Of a DNA stretch of 14,063 nt, positions 6,444 to 14,000 are shown piece after piece. Source of the stretch: an uncultured Rhodanobacter sp. (GTDB taxonomy: Bacteria; Pseudomonadota; Gammaproteobacteria; Xanthomonadales; Rhodanobacteraceae); the NCBI GenBank assembly GCA_903827735.1, contig CAIKJM010000146.1, positions 1 to 14,063 of the forward strand, given 5' to 3'. The notes below the pieces were generated by a model. It worked only from the letters and a program-made list of their open reading frames with translations. It was not told the DNA's origin and ran no database searches. A program made the position numbers and the translations under genes. Each line of letters opens with the position of its first letter. Position 1 is the first letter of the stretch.

Positions 6444-7042
6444 TCACTATTTACGGCAAACGTTCGTCCGGCAATTGCTACAAACTGCAATTGCTGCTCG
6501 ATCAGCTGGGCCACGATTATCGCTGGATCGAGGTCGACAGCGCTCGCGGCGAAACCCGAACCGCGGAATATCTGGCCAAAAACCCCAACGGCAAGGTGCC
6601 GCTGCTGGAGCTCGATGACGGTCGCCGATTGGCCGAGTCCGATGCGATTCTCTGCTACCTCGCTGAAGGTACGTCCTACTTGCCGAATGATGCGTGGCTG
6701 CGTGCACAGACGCTGCAGTGGCTTTTCTTTGAGCAGTACAGCCACGAGCCGTATATCGCCGTGGCGCGCTTTATTTCGCTTTATCTGCCGGCGGATCATC
6801 CTCGTCGGGCCGAACTGCCGCAGCTGCATCAGCAAGGTGCAAAGGCGCTGGCCGTGATGGAAGCTCATCTCGCCTCGCACGACTGGCTGGCCGGCGAGCG
6901 CTACAGCATCGCCGACATAGCGCTCTACGCCTATACCCATTGCGCCGCTGACGGCGGATTCGATCTGGCCGTCTATCCGGCGATATTGGCGTGGCTCGCG
7001 CGCGTGAAGTCGCAGCCTGGGTATTCGCCGCTGCAGCATTGA
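6440..7042 (+). CDS. Glutathione S-transferase family protein
   Basis: This 200-residue cytosolic protein has the two-part GST design. The N-terminal thioredoxin-like domain (about residues 1-80) starts MITIYGKRSSGNCYKL, where S9/S10 or C13 sit where the activating residue is found in bacterial GSTs. It has the cis-proline P54 in NPNGKVPLLEL and the glutathione gamma-glutamyl contact motif E66-S67-D68. The helical C-terminal domain (about 90-200) carries the N-capping-box-like WLAGERYSIADIALYAY. It would bind glutathione and conjugate or reduce electrophiles; the actual substrate is unknown. Its ATG shares four bases with the upstream stop (ATGA), so the two genes are probably translated together. 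The fused E1 gene follows after 40 bases. Confidence 0.9.
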   Translation: MITIYGKRSSGNCYKLQLLLDQLGHDYRWIEVDSARGETRTAEYLAKNPNGKVPLLELDDGRRLAESDAILCYLAEGTSYLPNDAWLRAQTLQWLFFEQYSHEPYIAVARFISLYLPADHPRRAELPQLHQQGAKALAVMEAHLASHDWLAGERYSIADIALYAYTHCAADGGFDLAVYPAILAWLARVKSQPGYSPLQH

Positions 7043-7082
7043 TCCAACCGTCATACCCCTTCTTCTTTCCGATACTGAGCCC

Positions 7083-9368
7083 ATGTCCATTCCGTTTGCC
7101 ATTGCCGCGCGCCACAAGGGCTTCAACCGAGCCGAGATCGTCGACCAGAACTTTATGGAGTTTGTGCAGCTGTGGCAGGGCGACGCGGGCAGCGCTCCAC
7201 AGGCCGATGCGCCGGTGCTTGCCGGCAGTGCGCTCGACGCGCGCGGCTTTCGCGAGCTGCTGGAATCGCAGCTGATCAGCCGTCATCTGGACCTGATGGC
7301 GCGCGTGCTGCGCGTGCAGAACAAGGTGTTTTACACCATTGGATCGAGCGGCCACGAGGGCAACGCCATGGTGGCGCGGCTGACCCGGCATACCGATCCG
7401 GCGTTTCTGCACTATCGTTCGGGCGGATTCATGGCCGAGCGCTTTCGCAAGCTGCCGGGCACTGATGGAAAACCGCGCGACCCCGTGATGGATTCGGCGC
7501 TGAGCTTTGCCGCCAGCAAGGACGATCCGGCCTCCGGTGGTCGGCATAAGGTGTGGGGCAGCAAGCCGTTATGGGTGCTGCCGCAGACCTCGACCATCGC
7601 TTCGCACCTGCCCAAGGCGCTGGGTACGGCAGTGGCGATCGAGCAGGCGCGGCGTATCGGCCACGCGCTGCCGATTCCCGAGGACAGCATCACCGTCTGC
7701 TCGTTCGGCGATGCGTCGAGCAATCACGCCACCGCACAAACTGCATTCAATGCCGCGGCGTGGACGGCCTACCAGAAGCTTCCCGCGCCCGTTCTGTTCG
7801 TGTGCGAGGACAACGGCATCGGCATTTCGGTGAAAACGCCGACCGGCTGGGTCGCGAGCAACTTCCAGCATCGTTCCAACCTGGACTATTTCTTCGCCGA
7901 CGGTCTCGATCTGGCCGAAGGCTATGCGCAGGTGCAGCGCGCCGTCGAGCACTGCCGCCGCACGCGCCGCCCGACGTTTCTGCACCTGAAGACCACGCGC
8001 GTGATGGGCCATGCCGGCACCGATTTCGAGATCGAGTGGCGCAGCATCGAGGAGCTGGTGAGCGTCGAGTCGACCGATCCGCTGCTGCGTTCGGCTGCCA
8101 TCGCGCTGGAATCCGGGCTGTACAGCAAGGACGAGCTGCTCAACCTCTACGAAGCCACCCGCAAGCGCTGTTTTGCGGCGGCCGAAGAGGCCGATACGCG
8201 GCCCCGCCTGACGTCGCTGGCGGATGTGATGAAGCCGCTGGCGCCGTACACGCCTGCGGCTGTCGAGGCGGAAGCTACGCGCGCCGATTATGCGGACAAG
8301 CGCCTTGCGGTTTTCGGTAGCGAAGCGAAGCTTCCGGAGCATCAGCCGCCGCGGCATCTGGCCATCCAGATCAATCAGGCGCTGCACGACCTGCTGGCCA
8401 AATACCCGCAGGCGCTGCTGTTCGGCGAGGACGTGGCGCAGAAGGGTGGCGTCTACACGGTGACCAAGGGGCTCAACAAAGCGTTCAAGGGCAGCCGCGT
8501 ATTCAACACGCTGCTGGACGAGACGATGATTCTCGGCCTGGCGCAGGGCTACGCCAATATGGGCATGCTGCCGATGCCGGAAATCCAGTATCTGGCGTAT
8601 TTCCACAACGCTTGCGACCAGATTCGCGGAGAGGCGGCCTCGCTGCAGTTTTTCTCCAACGACCAGTACCGAAATCCGATGGTGATGCGCGTAGCCTCGC
8701 TGGGTTACCAGAAAGGCTTCGGTGGTCATTTCCACAACGACAACTCGATCACCGCGCTGCGCGATATTCCCGGGCTCGTGGTCGGCTGCTCCAGCCGCGG
8801 TGATGACGCGGCGATGATGCTGCGCACGATGATGGCGCTGGCCAAGGTCGATGGCCGCGTCTGCGCCTTCCTCGAACCGATCGCGCTATACATGACCAAG
8901 GACTTGTACGAGGCCGGCGACGGCCAGTGGCAGTTTGCCTATCCCTCGCTGGATCATGCGATGACGCTAGGCGAGGGACGCGTCTACAACGAGTCGGCGA
9001 ATGATCTGGTGATCTTTACCTTCGGCAACGGCGTACCTATGGCGCTGCGCGCGGCGAAGACGATCGAGGAAAACCACGGCTGGCAGATTCGCGTGGTGGA
9101 TCTGCGCTGGCTGGCGCCGCTCAATAACGAGTTTATCGCCGAACAGGCGCGGACGGCCAAACGGATTCTCGTGCTGGACGAGGGGCGCCGCAGCGCCGGC
9201 GTGGGCGAGGGCGTGATCACGGCGATCGTTGAAGGTGGCAGTGGCGCCACGCCGATGCATCGCGTGGTTGGTGCCGACACGTTTACGCCGCTGGCGGGTG
9301 CCGCCTTGCTGGTGTTGCCGGGCGAGGCCGAGGTGGTGGCAGCGGCAAAGTTGCTGGCTACGCGGTAG
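7083..9368 (+). CDS. 2-oxoacid dehydrogenase E1 with alpha and beta subunits fused in one chain
   Basis: The 761-residue protein joins an E1-alpha-like half (about residues 45-380) to an E1-beta-like half (about 415-755). E1 uses thiamine diphosphate to decarboxylate a 2-oxoacid and pass the acyl group to a lipoyl E2. In the alpha half the metal/ThDP motif reads FGDASSNH (G209-D210) with CEDNGIGIS around 241-249: the usual GDG is GDA and the insert before the N is some five residues longer than in BCKDH. In the beta half LFGEDV gives E449, the glutamate that activates thiamine, and GGHFHNDNS (H549, H551) stands where branched-chain E1 has a HSQS histidine. The C-terminal transketolase domain (FTFGNGVPMALRAA, then VVDLRWLAPLN) is intact. 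Relatives are annotated as 2-oxoisovalerate or unspecified dehydrogenase E1. No E2 or E3 gene is in view, so the substrate is unproven. ATG 7083 has a weak ribosome site. Confidence 0.9.
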   Translation: MSIPFAIAARHKGFNRAEIVDQNFMEFVQLWQGDAGSAPQADAPVLAGSALDARGFRELLESQLISRHLDLMARVLRVQNKVFYTIGSSGHEGNAMVARLTRHTDPAFLHYRSGGFMAERFRKLPGTDGKPRDPVMDSALSFAASKDDPASGGRHKVWGSKPLWVLPQTSTIASHLPKALGTAVAIEQARRIGHALPIPEDSITVCSFGDASSNHATAQTAFNAAAWTAYQKLPAPVLFVCEDNGIGISVKTPTGWVASNFQHRSNLDYFFADGLDLAEGYAQVQRAVEHCRRTRRPTFLHLKTTRVMGHAGTDFEIEWRSIEELVSVESTDPLLRSAAIALESGLYSKDELLNLYEATRKRCFAAAEEADTRPRLTSLADVMKPLAPYTPAAVEAEATRADYADKRLAVFGSEAKLPEHQPPRHLAIQINQALHDLLAKYPQALLFGEDVAQKGGVYTVTKGLNKAFKGSRVFNTLLDETMILGLAQGYANMGMLPMPEIQYLAYFHNACDQIRGEAASLQFFSNDQYRNPMVMRVASLGYQKGFGGHFHNDNSITALRDIPGLVVGCSSRGDDAAMMLRTMMALAKVDGRVCAFLEPIALYMTKDLYEAGDGQWQFAYPSLDHAMTLGEGRVYNESANDLVIFTFGNGVPMALRAAKTIEENHGWQIRVVDLRWLAPLNNEFIAEQARTAKRILVLDEGRRSAGVGEGVITAIVEGGSGATPMHRVVGADTFTPLAGAALLVLPGEAEVVAAAKLLATR

Positions 9369-9387
9369 CGAGTGCTGAAGCGAAAAC

Positions 9388-11139
9388 TCAGACATCCCTA
9401 CGACGTTTTTCCACCACGTGCAGGCGCGAGTGTGCCGATGCCGTCGCGGGCTTGATGCCTTCGAAGAGGCACACTTGGTTTCGTCCGCTGAGTTTGGCGG
9501 TGTACATAGCCTGGTCAGCGCGTTCGGCAAGCGACTCCACGTCGTCGCCCTCGCGCCGCATGGCGACACCAATACTGACGCTGAGCAGGTACTTGTCGTT
9601 GACGGGAATTTCTAATCGATGCACGCGCCGACATAGGCGGGTGGCGACGTGCATCGCGTTTTCTTCGGTCGTGTCGTCGATCAATGCCACGAATTCCTCG
9701 CCGCCGTACCGGCCCAGAATATCGCTCGGGCGCAGCTCGGCGCTCAGCGCGCGTGACACGGCGATGAGCGCGCGATCGCCGGCATTATGGCCCTGGCAGT
9801 CGTTGAGCTGCTTGAAATGATCCAGGTCGAGAAACAGCATCGCGATCGGACGCGGCTCACCAGAACCGAGCATCACGTTGGCACGCTCGCTCCAAGCCCG
9901 GCGATTGAAGGTGTTGGTCAGCGCATCGTGATCGGCCAGCACGCGCACTTTGTCGCGGTCGTGACGCAGCCTCAGCGCGCGATCGGCTAAGCCTAGCGAT
10001 AGCACGATAGCTTCGAACGCGCCCCCGGCGAGGCTGGCGTCGTTGAGCCAGTCCAGGCTGGGCAGCGCACCGTTCGCCTGGGCGCTGGTCATTGCGGTAA
10101 GCAATAGCAGCGGCGTCCAGCCAAGCAAAAAAAACCACGCCTGCCTCGAGCCGTGAAACCCGGCCGTTAGGGCGGATATCAAAAGCAGCGCCGCGCCCAG
10201 CATCAGCATGGGATTGAGCAGAATCTGCGAGGTCTCCGTCAACAGCGTGATCTGGCTGCAGCGCATCACCGCCAGCAGACCCATGCCAACGGCCAGCGCG
10301 ATCACCGGCACGCGCAGCAGCGGCGCCCGCGTGCGCAGCTCGCAGAAGCGCATCATGAACAGCGACGCAAACGCGACCGACAGCGCCACCGCTACCGCGC
10401 CGCTGGTCATGCCCATACCGGCCAGCCATCGCCACTCCAGCGGGTGAAAAAGGAAGCCGGTCTGAATACCCTGGATAAACGTGTAACAGAGGATGAAGCC
10501 GGCGTACCAGGCGAAGGTGATGTCGCGCAGCATTAGTGCGAAACATAGCGCCATCAGCACCATCGACAGCATCACCGCAAAGCTGGCACTGGCGAACACC
10601 AGCCACTGCGCATCCTGCTGCAAATAATCGTTCCACGGCTGTATTTCGAAACGCACCGGCGCGCTGGCAACCGCGGATGGCTCGAACTTCAGCAGAATGG
10701 GTGCCGATGCTGCCTGGTTCAGTGGCACGCGCCAAGCGAGCCGTCCGTGGCCGTGAGCAGCCGCCGAGAAATCGTCCAGCGCTAGCGCTGTGACTTGATC
10801 CTGTCCATATACCGTCACGTTACCGAGCGGTGGCGGGTAGATGCTCAGGACGCGTTCGCTGTTGTCCCATGGCGGCTCGGCGGCGATCACAACCCAGCTG
10901 CCTAGTGCGCTCACCTGGAAACGCTGAAGAATCGATGGGTCGAAGCTTTTGAGTTGGCCTCCGCGGTACTCCTGCATCACGCTCTGAGGCGTATCGCCGG
11001 GGACCATCGGACGCCAGGCGCCGCTCAGCGGTGCCGAGGCCGCCGCAGGTGCCGAGCCCAGTAGAGCAAGGCAGATCCACAGCACGGCCAGCGCTCGTCG
11101 AAAGCGCGCTGGTGCCGTTAATGTGACCCGCCTCTCCAT
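9388..11139 (-). CDS. Membrane diguanylate cyclase with 7TMR-DISM sensory region and GGDEF domain
   Basis: The 583-residue inner-membrane protein makes c-di-GMP from two GTP. A signal-like N-terminus (hydrophobic AVLWICLALLG, AAASA at 32-36) precedes a periplasmic region of about 140 residues with the beta-sandwich look of 7TMR-DISM extracellular domains. Seven or so hydrophobic helices follow (about 178-385), then a cytoplasmic GGDEF domain (about 400-560). The active-site loop is GGEEF at 479-483 and is competent. RPSD at 470-473 lies exactly five residues before it, the position of the RxxD inhibitory site, so feedback by product is likely. LFLDLDHFKQLND and LSVSIGVA are further family blocks. 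The start is ATG 11139 with AGGAGG nine bases upstream; a TTG at 11160 would lie before that site. It ends 19 bases from the convergent E1 gene. Confidence 0.93.
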   Translation of the reverse strand: MERRVTLTAPARFRRALAVLWICLALLGSAPAAASAPLSGAWRPMVPGDTPQSVMQEYRGGQLKSFDPSILQRFQVSALGSWVVIAAEPPWDNSERVLSIYPPPLGNVTVYGQDQVTALALDDFSAAAHGHGRLAWRVPLNQAASAPILLKFEPSAVASAPVRFEIQPWNDYLQQDAQWLVFASASFAVMLSMVLMALCFALMLRDITFAWYAGFILCYTFIQGIQTGFLFHPLEWRWLAGMGMTSGAVAVALSVAFASLFMMRFCELRTRAPLLRVPVIALAVGMGLLAVMRCSQITLLTETSQILLNPMLMLGAALLLISALTAGFHGSRQAWFFLLGWTPLLLLTAMTSAQANGALPSLDWLNDASLAGGAFEAIVLSLGLADRALRLRHDRDKVRVLADHDALTNTFNRRAWSERANVMLGSGEPRPIAMLFLDLDHFKQLNDCQGHNAGDRALIAVSRALSAELRPSDILGRYGGEEFVALIDDTTEENAMHVATRLCRRVHRLEIPVNDKYLLSVSIGVAMRREGDDVESLAERADQAMYTAKLSGRNQVCLFEGIKPATASAHSRLHVVEKRRRDV

Positions 11140-11148
11140 TTGTGTCGT

Positions 11149-11154
11149 CCTCCT
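11149..11154 (-). promoter_or_regulatory. Consensus Shine-Dalgarno that sets the diguanylate cyclase start
   Basis: AGGAGG on the minus strand, nine bases before ATG 11139. This full consensus match argues for ATG 11139 over the upstream TTG at 11160 and predicts efficient initiation. Confidence 0.85.
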
Positions 11155-11276
11155 TTGCAATGATCACAACGCGGTTGCAGCAGTGCGTCGAGTGGTCGAA
11201 ATTCGCCCGTTCCCGCCGCTCATAGATGCCGTCGCGGTCTTCTTCGTGCAGCGGGCGTCTATAACCTCCAGGCTGG

Positions 11277-11301
11277 TCATGGCAGCGTTACGCTGCCATG
11301 A
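11277..11301. repeat. 25-base palindrome in the cyclase upstream region
   Basis: The arm TCATGGCAGCG (11277-11287) is repeated exactly in reverse complement at 11291-11301, with TTA between. Counting the T/A next to the centre, 12 base pairs flank a single central base. No T tract follows on either strand, so it is not a normal terminator. Such a site could be a dimeric regulator operator about 140 bases upstream of the cyclase start or an RNA stem-loop in its leader. Confidence 0.7.
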
Positions 11302-11533
11302 GCCCACAAGGCCAATCTCCCAGTCTAGGCGCCAGACGCCAAGGCCCGGTGAAGACACGCCGGTGCCTTGCTCGGATTTGGCGATTAACCGACGGTGATC
11401 CCCAATCCGATCATAGCCAAGTAGCTTCGCAATAGGCATGGCAGCACAATCTGTGCCAGCTCGAAGTGCACTACAGGAGAGGGCTCCGTCGCCCGTTCAA
11501 ACCTTGGTTAGCGCCGGACTGGAAGCTCGCATG

Positions 11534-11572
11534 CGTCTGCTGGCGTGAAGCAGCGATAAGTGTCAGCAGACG
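11534..11572. repeat. Long hairpin downstream of the S9 peptidase gene
   Basis: CGTCTGCTG (11534-11542) and CAGCAGACG (11564-11572) are exact reverse complements. Read as + strand RNA the stem extends inward by four more pairs including G-U wobbles (11543-11546 with 11560-11563), leaving a loop of 13 bases. There is no adjacent T run. Confidence 0.65.
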
Positions 11573-11580
11573 TGAAATGT

Positions 11581-11608
11581 CACTAGCGGCGCAAGATAAC
11601 GCTTAGTG
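11581..11608. repeat. Second, bulged hairpin next to the first
   Basis: CACTAGCG (11581-11588) pairs with CGC (11600-11602) and TAGTG (11604-11608) around one bulged base. It begins nine bases after the previous hairpin and lies 34-61 bases past the peptidase stop codon on the minus strand. It may take part in 3' end formation or RNA stability, but lacks the T tract of an intrinsic terminator. Confidence 0.5.
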
Positions 11609-11641
11609 GACGCAAAAAACGCGCCCTCGCCCGTTTGAGAG

Positions 11642-13621
11642 TTATAAATGCGCCGTCATCCATGCCACCCAGCGCTTGTAGACGTCGGTAGTGCGCACGA
11701 TGTCGCTGGGAAAATGCGTGTCCGCCGGGTAGGCGTAAAACTCCACCGCCACGCCGTTGTCGCGCAGCGCGTGATACCACTCGTAGCTGTTCAACAAGGG
11801 GACGTTGGGGTCACCGACGTCGCCCATGATGAGCGTTGGCGCTTTTACATTCTGGGCGTAGGCAATCGGCGACTGATCGCGCCATATATCGTGATATTTC
11901 GCCAGCCAGGGCGAGCCGCCGAAGACGTAGATGTCGCCCTGTTGATAATAGGCCAGCGTGTAGTCCATCACCCAGTCGGTGAGCGCGGCGCCGGAAACCG
12001 CGGCTTTCCATACGCCGTAATGGCCGGTGAGCCAGGTCGTCATGTAGCCGCCGTAGGACCAGCCGGTCACGCCGATCCGGTTTTGATCGACGCTGCCGAG
12101 TTTTTCTACTGCGGCAAGTCCTGCCATCACATCGTTGCCGGGGCCGGTGCCGGTGTCGCGAAAAATCGCGTGCTGATACGCGTCGCCCAGGTTCGTGCTG
12201 CCGCGGTAGTTGGGCTGGAACACCAGGAAACCGGCGGCGGAAAGCAGCTGGGCCAGCGGCGAAAAGTGCAGCGTGCTGGCGGATGCCGGGCCGCCGTGAA
12301 TCACCAGCACCAGCGGATATTTTTGACCTTTGCTATATCCGGTCGGATAGGTCAGCACGCCGTCTTCCTTGAAGCCGTCCGGCCCGGTCCATTCGACGGA
12401 TTCGCTGTGCCCCAGCGTGAGTCTGTCGGCGAAGGCGTTGAGGTTGTTCAGCCGCCTCGGTTTGGCGCGGGCAGACGACATCACGTACAGCTCGCCTGGA
12501 TGGACCGCCGTGCTGCCGATAAAGGCGATGGCGCCCGCGTTGGACACGCTGACCTCCGGGTTGGCTTGGACATCGCCAAGATCGAGCTTTTTCGCCGAGC
12601 CGCTCAGCGGCTGTTCCCATAGCGTTGCCTGCGTGCCCTCATCACCGGCAAGCAGCAGAGCCTTGCCGCGCGGCAGCCACGCGTAACTGGAAAAGTTTCG
12701 CGCGGCGGCTTTTGTCACGTCGCGGCCATCGGCACCGTCGTCGACATACACGGCGTTGCCGTTATTCTGATCGCCGTTACGCGGACGCAGGTAGGCGGCG
12801 CTGTCGCTATCGAGTGCATAGGTGAAATCGCCAGCGCCTTCGCCCGGGACCACGGTGCGCGGCTCGCCACCATTGGCATCCACGCTGGCGATCACCGAAC
12901 GAAACGAGGGGCCCCAGTACGGCCCGGGGAACCGGGTAAAGGCGATGCGCCGACCGTCCCGACTCCATGCCGGTATCGGTGCCGAGTCCTGCTGATCGGT
13001 CTGCAGGCTGAAATTGCCCTGCGTGAGTCGCTTGGCCGAACCGCCCCCGCTCGGTATCACCCACAGATGCCACGGCGTCAGCGCGGCGCGCGCCAGGAAG
13101 TTGTTGTCGGTGACCTGGAAGGCGTCGTCATGCGCCTTGATCGCGGTTTCGTTGGCGGGTTCATCGGCGGTCACGAAGGCGAGCCGTTTGCCGTCTGGGC
13201 TCCAGCTGAAGGATTCCACGCCGTACTTGGTCGCGGTGAGGCGCATCGCGTCGCCGCCGCGCATCGACAGCACGAAGATCTGCGCCTGCTTGGTTTCCTC
13301 ATCATGCGCGATAAAAGCCAGCCGACTACTGTCGGGCGACCAACGCGGCTCGGCGATATCCGTGCGCTTCCAGGTGATGGCACGCGTCTCTGCACTGGCG
13401 ACGTCGGTCAGATCGATTTCTTGCAGATTCTTGTCGGTTTTCCAGTCAGGCCGGGAAACGACCACGGCGATCTGGTTGCCGTCGGGGGCGATCTGTGGAT
13501 CGCTGAGGTTCACCAGCTTTTGCAGGTCATCCAGCTGAAAAACAGGATTCCCCGCGGCGGCAGATAACGAACTTGCCAGAGTGCAGCTGACGGCCAGGAC
13601 GATCGGCCCGGCGAATTTCAT
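11642..13621 (-). CDS. Exported S9-family (prolyl oligopeptidase clan) serine peptidase
   Basis: The 659-residue protein has a signal peptide (MKFAGPIVLAVSCTLASSLSAAAG), so it acts in the periplasm or outside. Residues about 25-395 form the beta-propeller that gates substrates, with repeated propeller strands such as WSPDSSRLAFIA, WSPDGKRLAFVT and WSRDGRRIAFTR. Residues about 410-659 are the alpha/beta-hydrolase domain: VIHGGPA (oxyanion region near 441), the nucleophile S522 in GWSYGG, D604 in GDPNVP and H636 in ADTHFP complete the triad. Relatives are dipeptidyl-peptidases and acylaminoacyl-peptidases that trim short peptides; exact specificity cannot be told. ATG 13621 is chosen, with AAGGGG at 13630-13635 eight bases upstream; the TTG directly before it is unlikely. 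The preceding tRNA gene has its own terminator, so this gene should have a separate promoter in 13636-13832. Confidence 0.93.
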   Translation of the reverse strand: MKFAGPIVLAVSCTLASSLSAAAGNPVFQLDDLQKLVNLSDPQIAPDGNQIAVVVSRPDWKTDKNLQEIDLTDVASAETRAITWKRTDIAEPRWSPDSSRLAFIAHDEETKQAQIFVLSMRGGDAMRLTATKYGVESFSWSPDGKRLAFVTADEPANETAIKAHDDAFQVTDNNFLARAALTPWHLWVIPSGGGSAKRLTQGNFSLQTDQQDSAPIPAWSRDGRRIAFTRFPGPYWGPSFRSVIASVDANGGEPRTVVPGEGAGDFTYALDSDSAAYLRPRNGDQNNGNAVYVDDGADGRDVTKAAARNFSSYAWLPRGKALLLAGDEGTQATLWEQPLSGSAKKLDLGDVQANPEVSVSNAGAIAFIGSTAVHPGELYVMSSARAKPRRLNNLNAFADRLTLGHSESVEWTGPDGFKEDGVLTYPTGYSKGQKYPLVLVIHGGPASASTLHFSPLAQLLSAAGFLVFQPNYRGSTNLGDAYQHAIFRDTGTGPGNDVMAGLAAVEKLGSVDQNRIGVTGWSYGGYMTTWLTGHYGVWKAAVSGAALTDWVMDYTLAYYQQGDIYVFGGSPWLAKYHDIWRDQSPIAYAQNVKAPTLIMGDVGDPNVPLLNSYEWYHALRDNGVAVEFYAYPADTHFPSDIVRTTDVYKRWVAWMTAHL

Positions 13622-13832
13622 CAAGTATTCCCCTTTTCCGAATTTATTGACGGAGCCGCAGCGCCAGCCGCGCGGCGAGCGACGCGTTGGCTGCGCGATC
13701 CCGGCACAAACAGTGACACGTTCGCGTGCCCCCGGAAAGAACGGGCGACCAGGTTTCGTCAGAGGAAAAGTTGGCGAGGAGCATCACCGGATGTACTCCC
13801 GCATTTCCGACGTATCGGTCATCCATGGTCAT

Positions 13833-13869
13833 AAAAAAAGCCCCGGAAACGCTGAGCTTTCGGGGCTTT
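13833..13869 (-). terminator. Intrinsic terminator of the tRNA-Ala gene
   Basis: AAAGCCCCG (13837-13845) pairs with CGGGGCTTT (13861-13869), and the stem continues inward by a G-U and two A-T pairs. On the minus strand the stem is followed by seven T residues (opposite 13839-13833). It begins 12 bases after the tRNA 3' end. The near-symmetric stem could also act weakly on + strand transcription. Confidence 0.9.
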
Positions 13870-13881
13870 ATCGTATGGGGT

Positions 13882-13957
<76 letters not shown>

Positions 13958-13970
13958 ACGTGACTTGGTG

Positions 13971-14000
13971 ATGTTAGCAGCGCAGGTCGTGGTTCGCCAA
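13971..14000 (-). promoter_or_regulatory. Candidate promoter of the tRNA-Ala gene
   Basis: On the minus strand TTGGCG (13995-14000) and TAACAT (13971-13976) are separated by 18 bases, each matching four of six consensus positions. The predicted start falls a few bases before the mature tRNA 5' end at 13957. The remaining bases to 14063 show no feature I can name. Confidence 0.45.

Larger units (their letters stand above)
11140..11641. other. Non-coding stretch of about 500 bases with several inverted repeats
   Basis: No frame here shows recognisable protein features; the longest open frame (about 91 codons, minus strand, 11164-11439) has no ribosome site, an odd Thr/Ala/Arg composition and no domain. 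The stretch separates the S9 peptidase gene from the diguanylate cyclase gene, both minus strand, so it should hold the cyclase promoter and 5' leader. It contains a near-perfect palindrome (11277-11301), two adjacent hairpins (11534-11572 and 11581-11608) and a weaker pair CGGATT/AATCCG near 11376-11410. I see no tRNA, rRNA or known riboswitch core. Confidence 0.6.

Noticed and set aside
7569..8735. Long minus-strand open frame of 388 codons opposite the fused E1
   Set aside because: It is arginine/histidine/glutamine-rich with no domain and lies fully antisense to a clear gene; long shadow frames are expected at this GC content.
11164..11439. Possible 91-codon minus-strand gene in the 0.5 kb intergenic region
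   Set aside because: No ribosome site, unusual Thr/Ala/Arg-rich end, spans the palindrome, and no family resemblance.
11491..11515. GTTCAAACC and GGTTAGCG segments that recall tRNA T-arm or integron attC pieces
   Set aside because: No matching second arm or complementary core site could be found; chance resemblance.
13644..13832. Possible 62-codon minus-strand gene between the tRNA terminator and the S9 peptidase
   Set aside because: Its ATG directly abuts the terminator T tract with no room for a ribosome site, and the product looks random.
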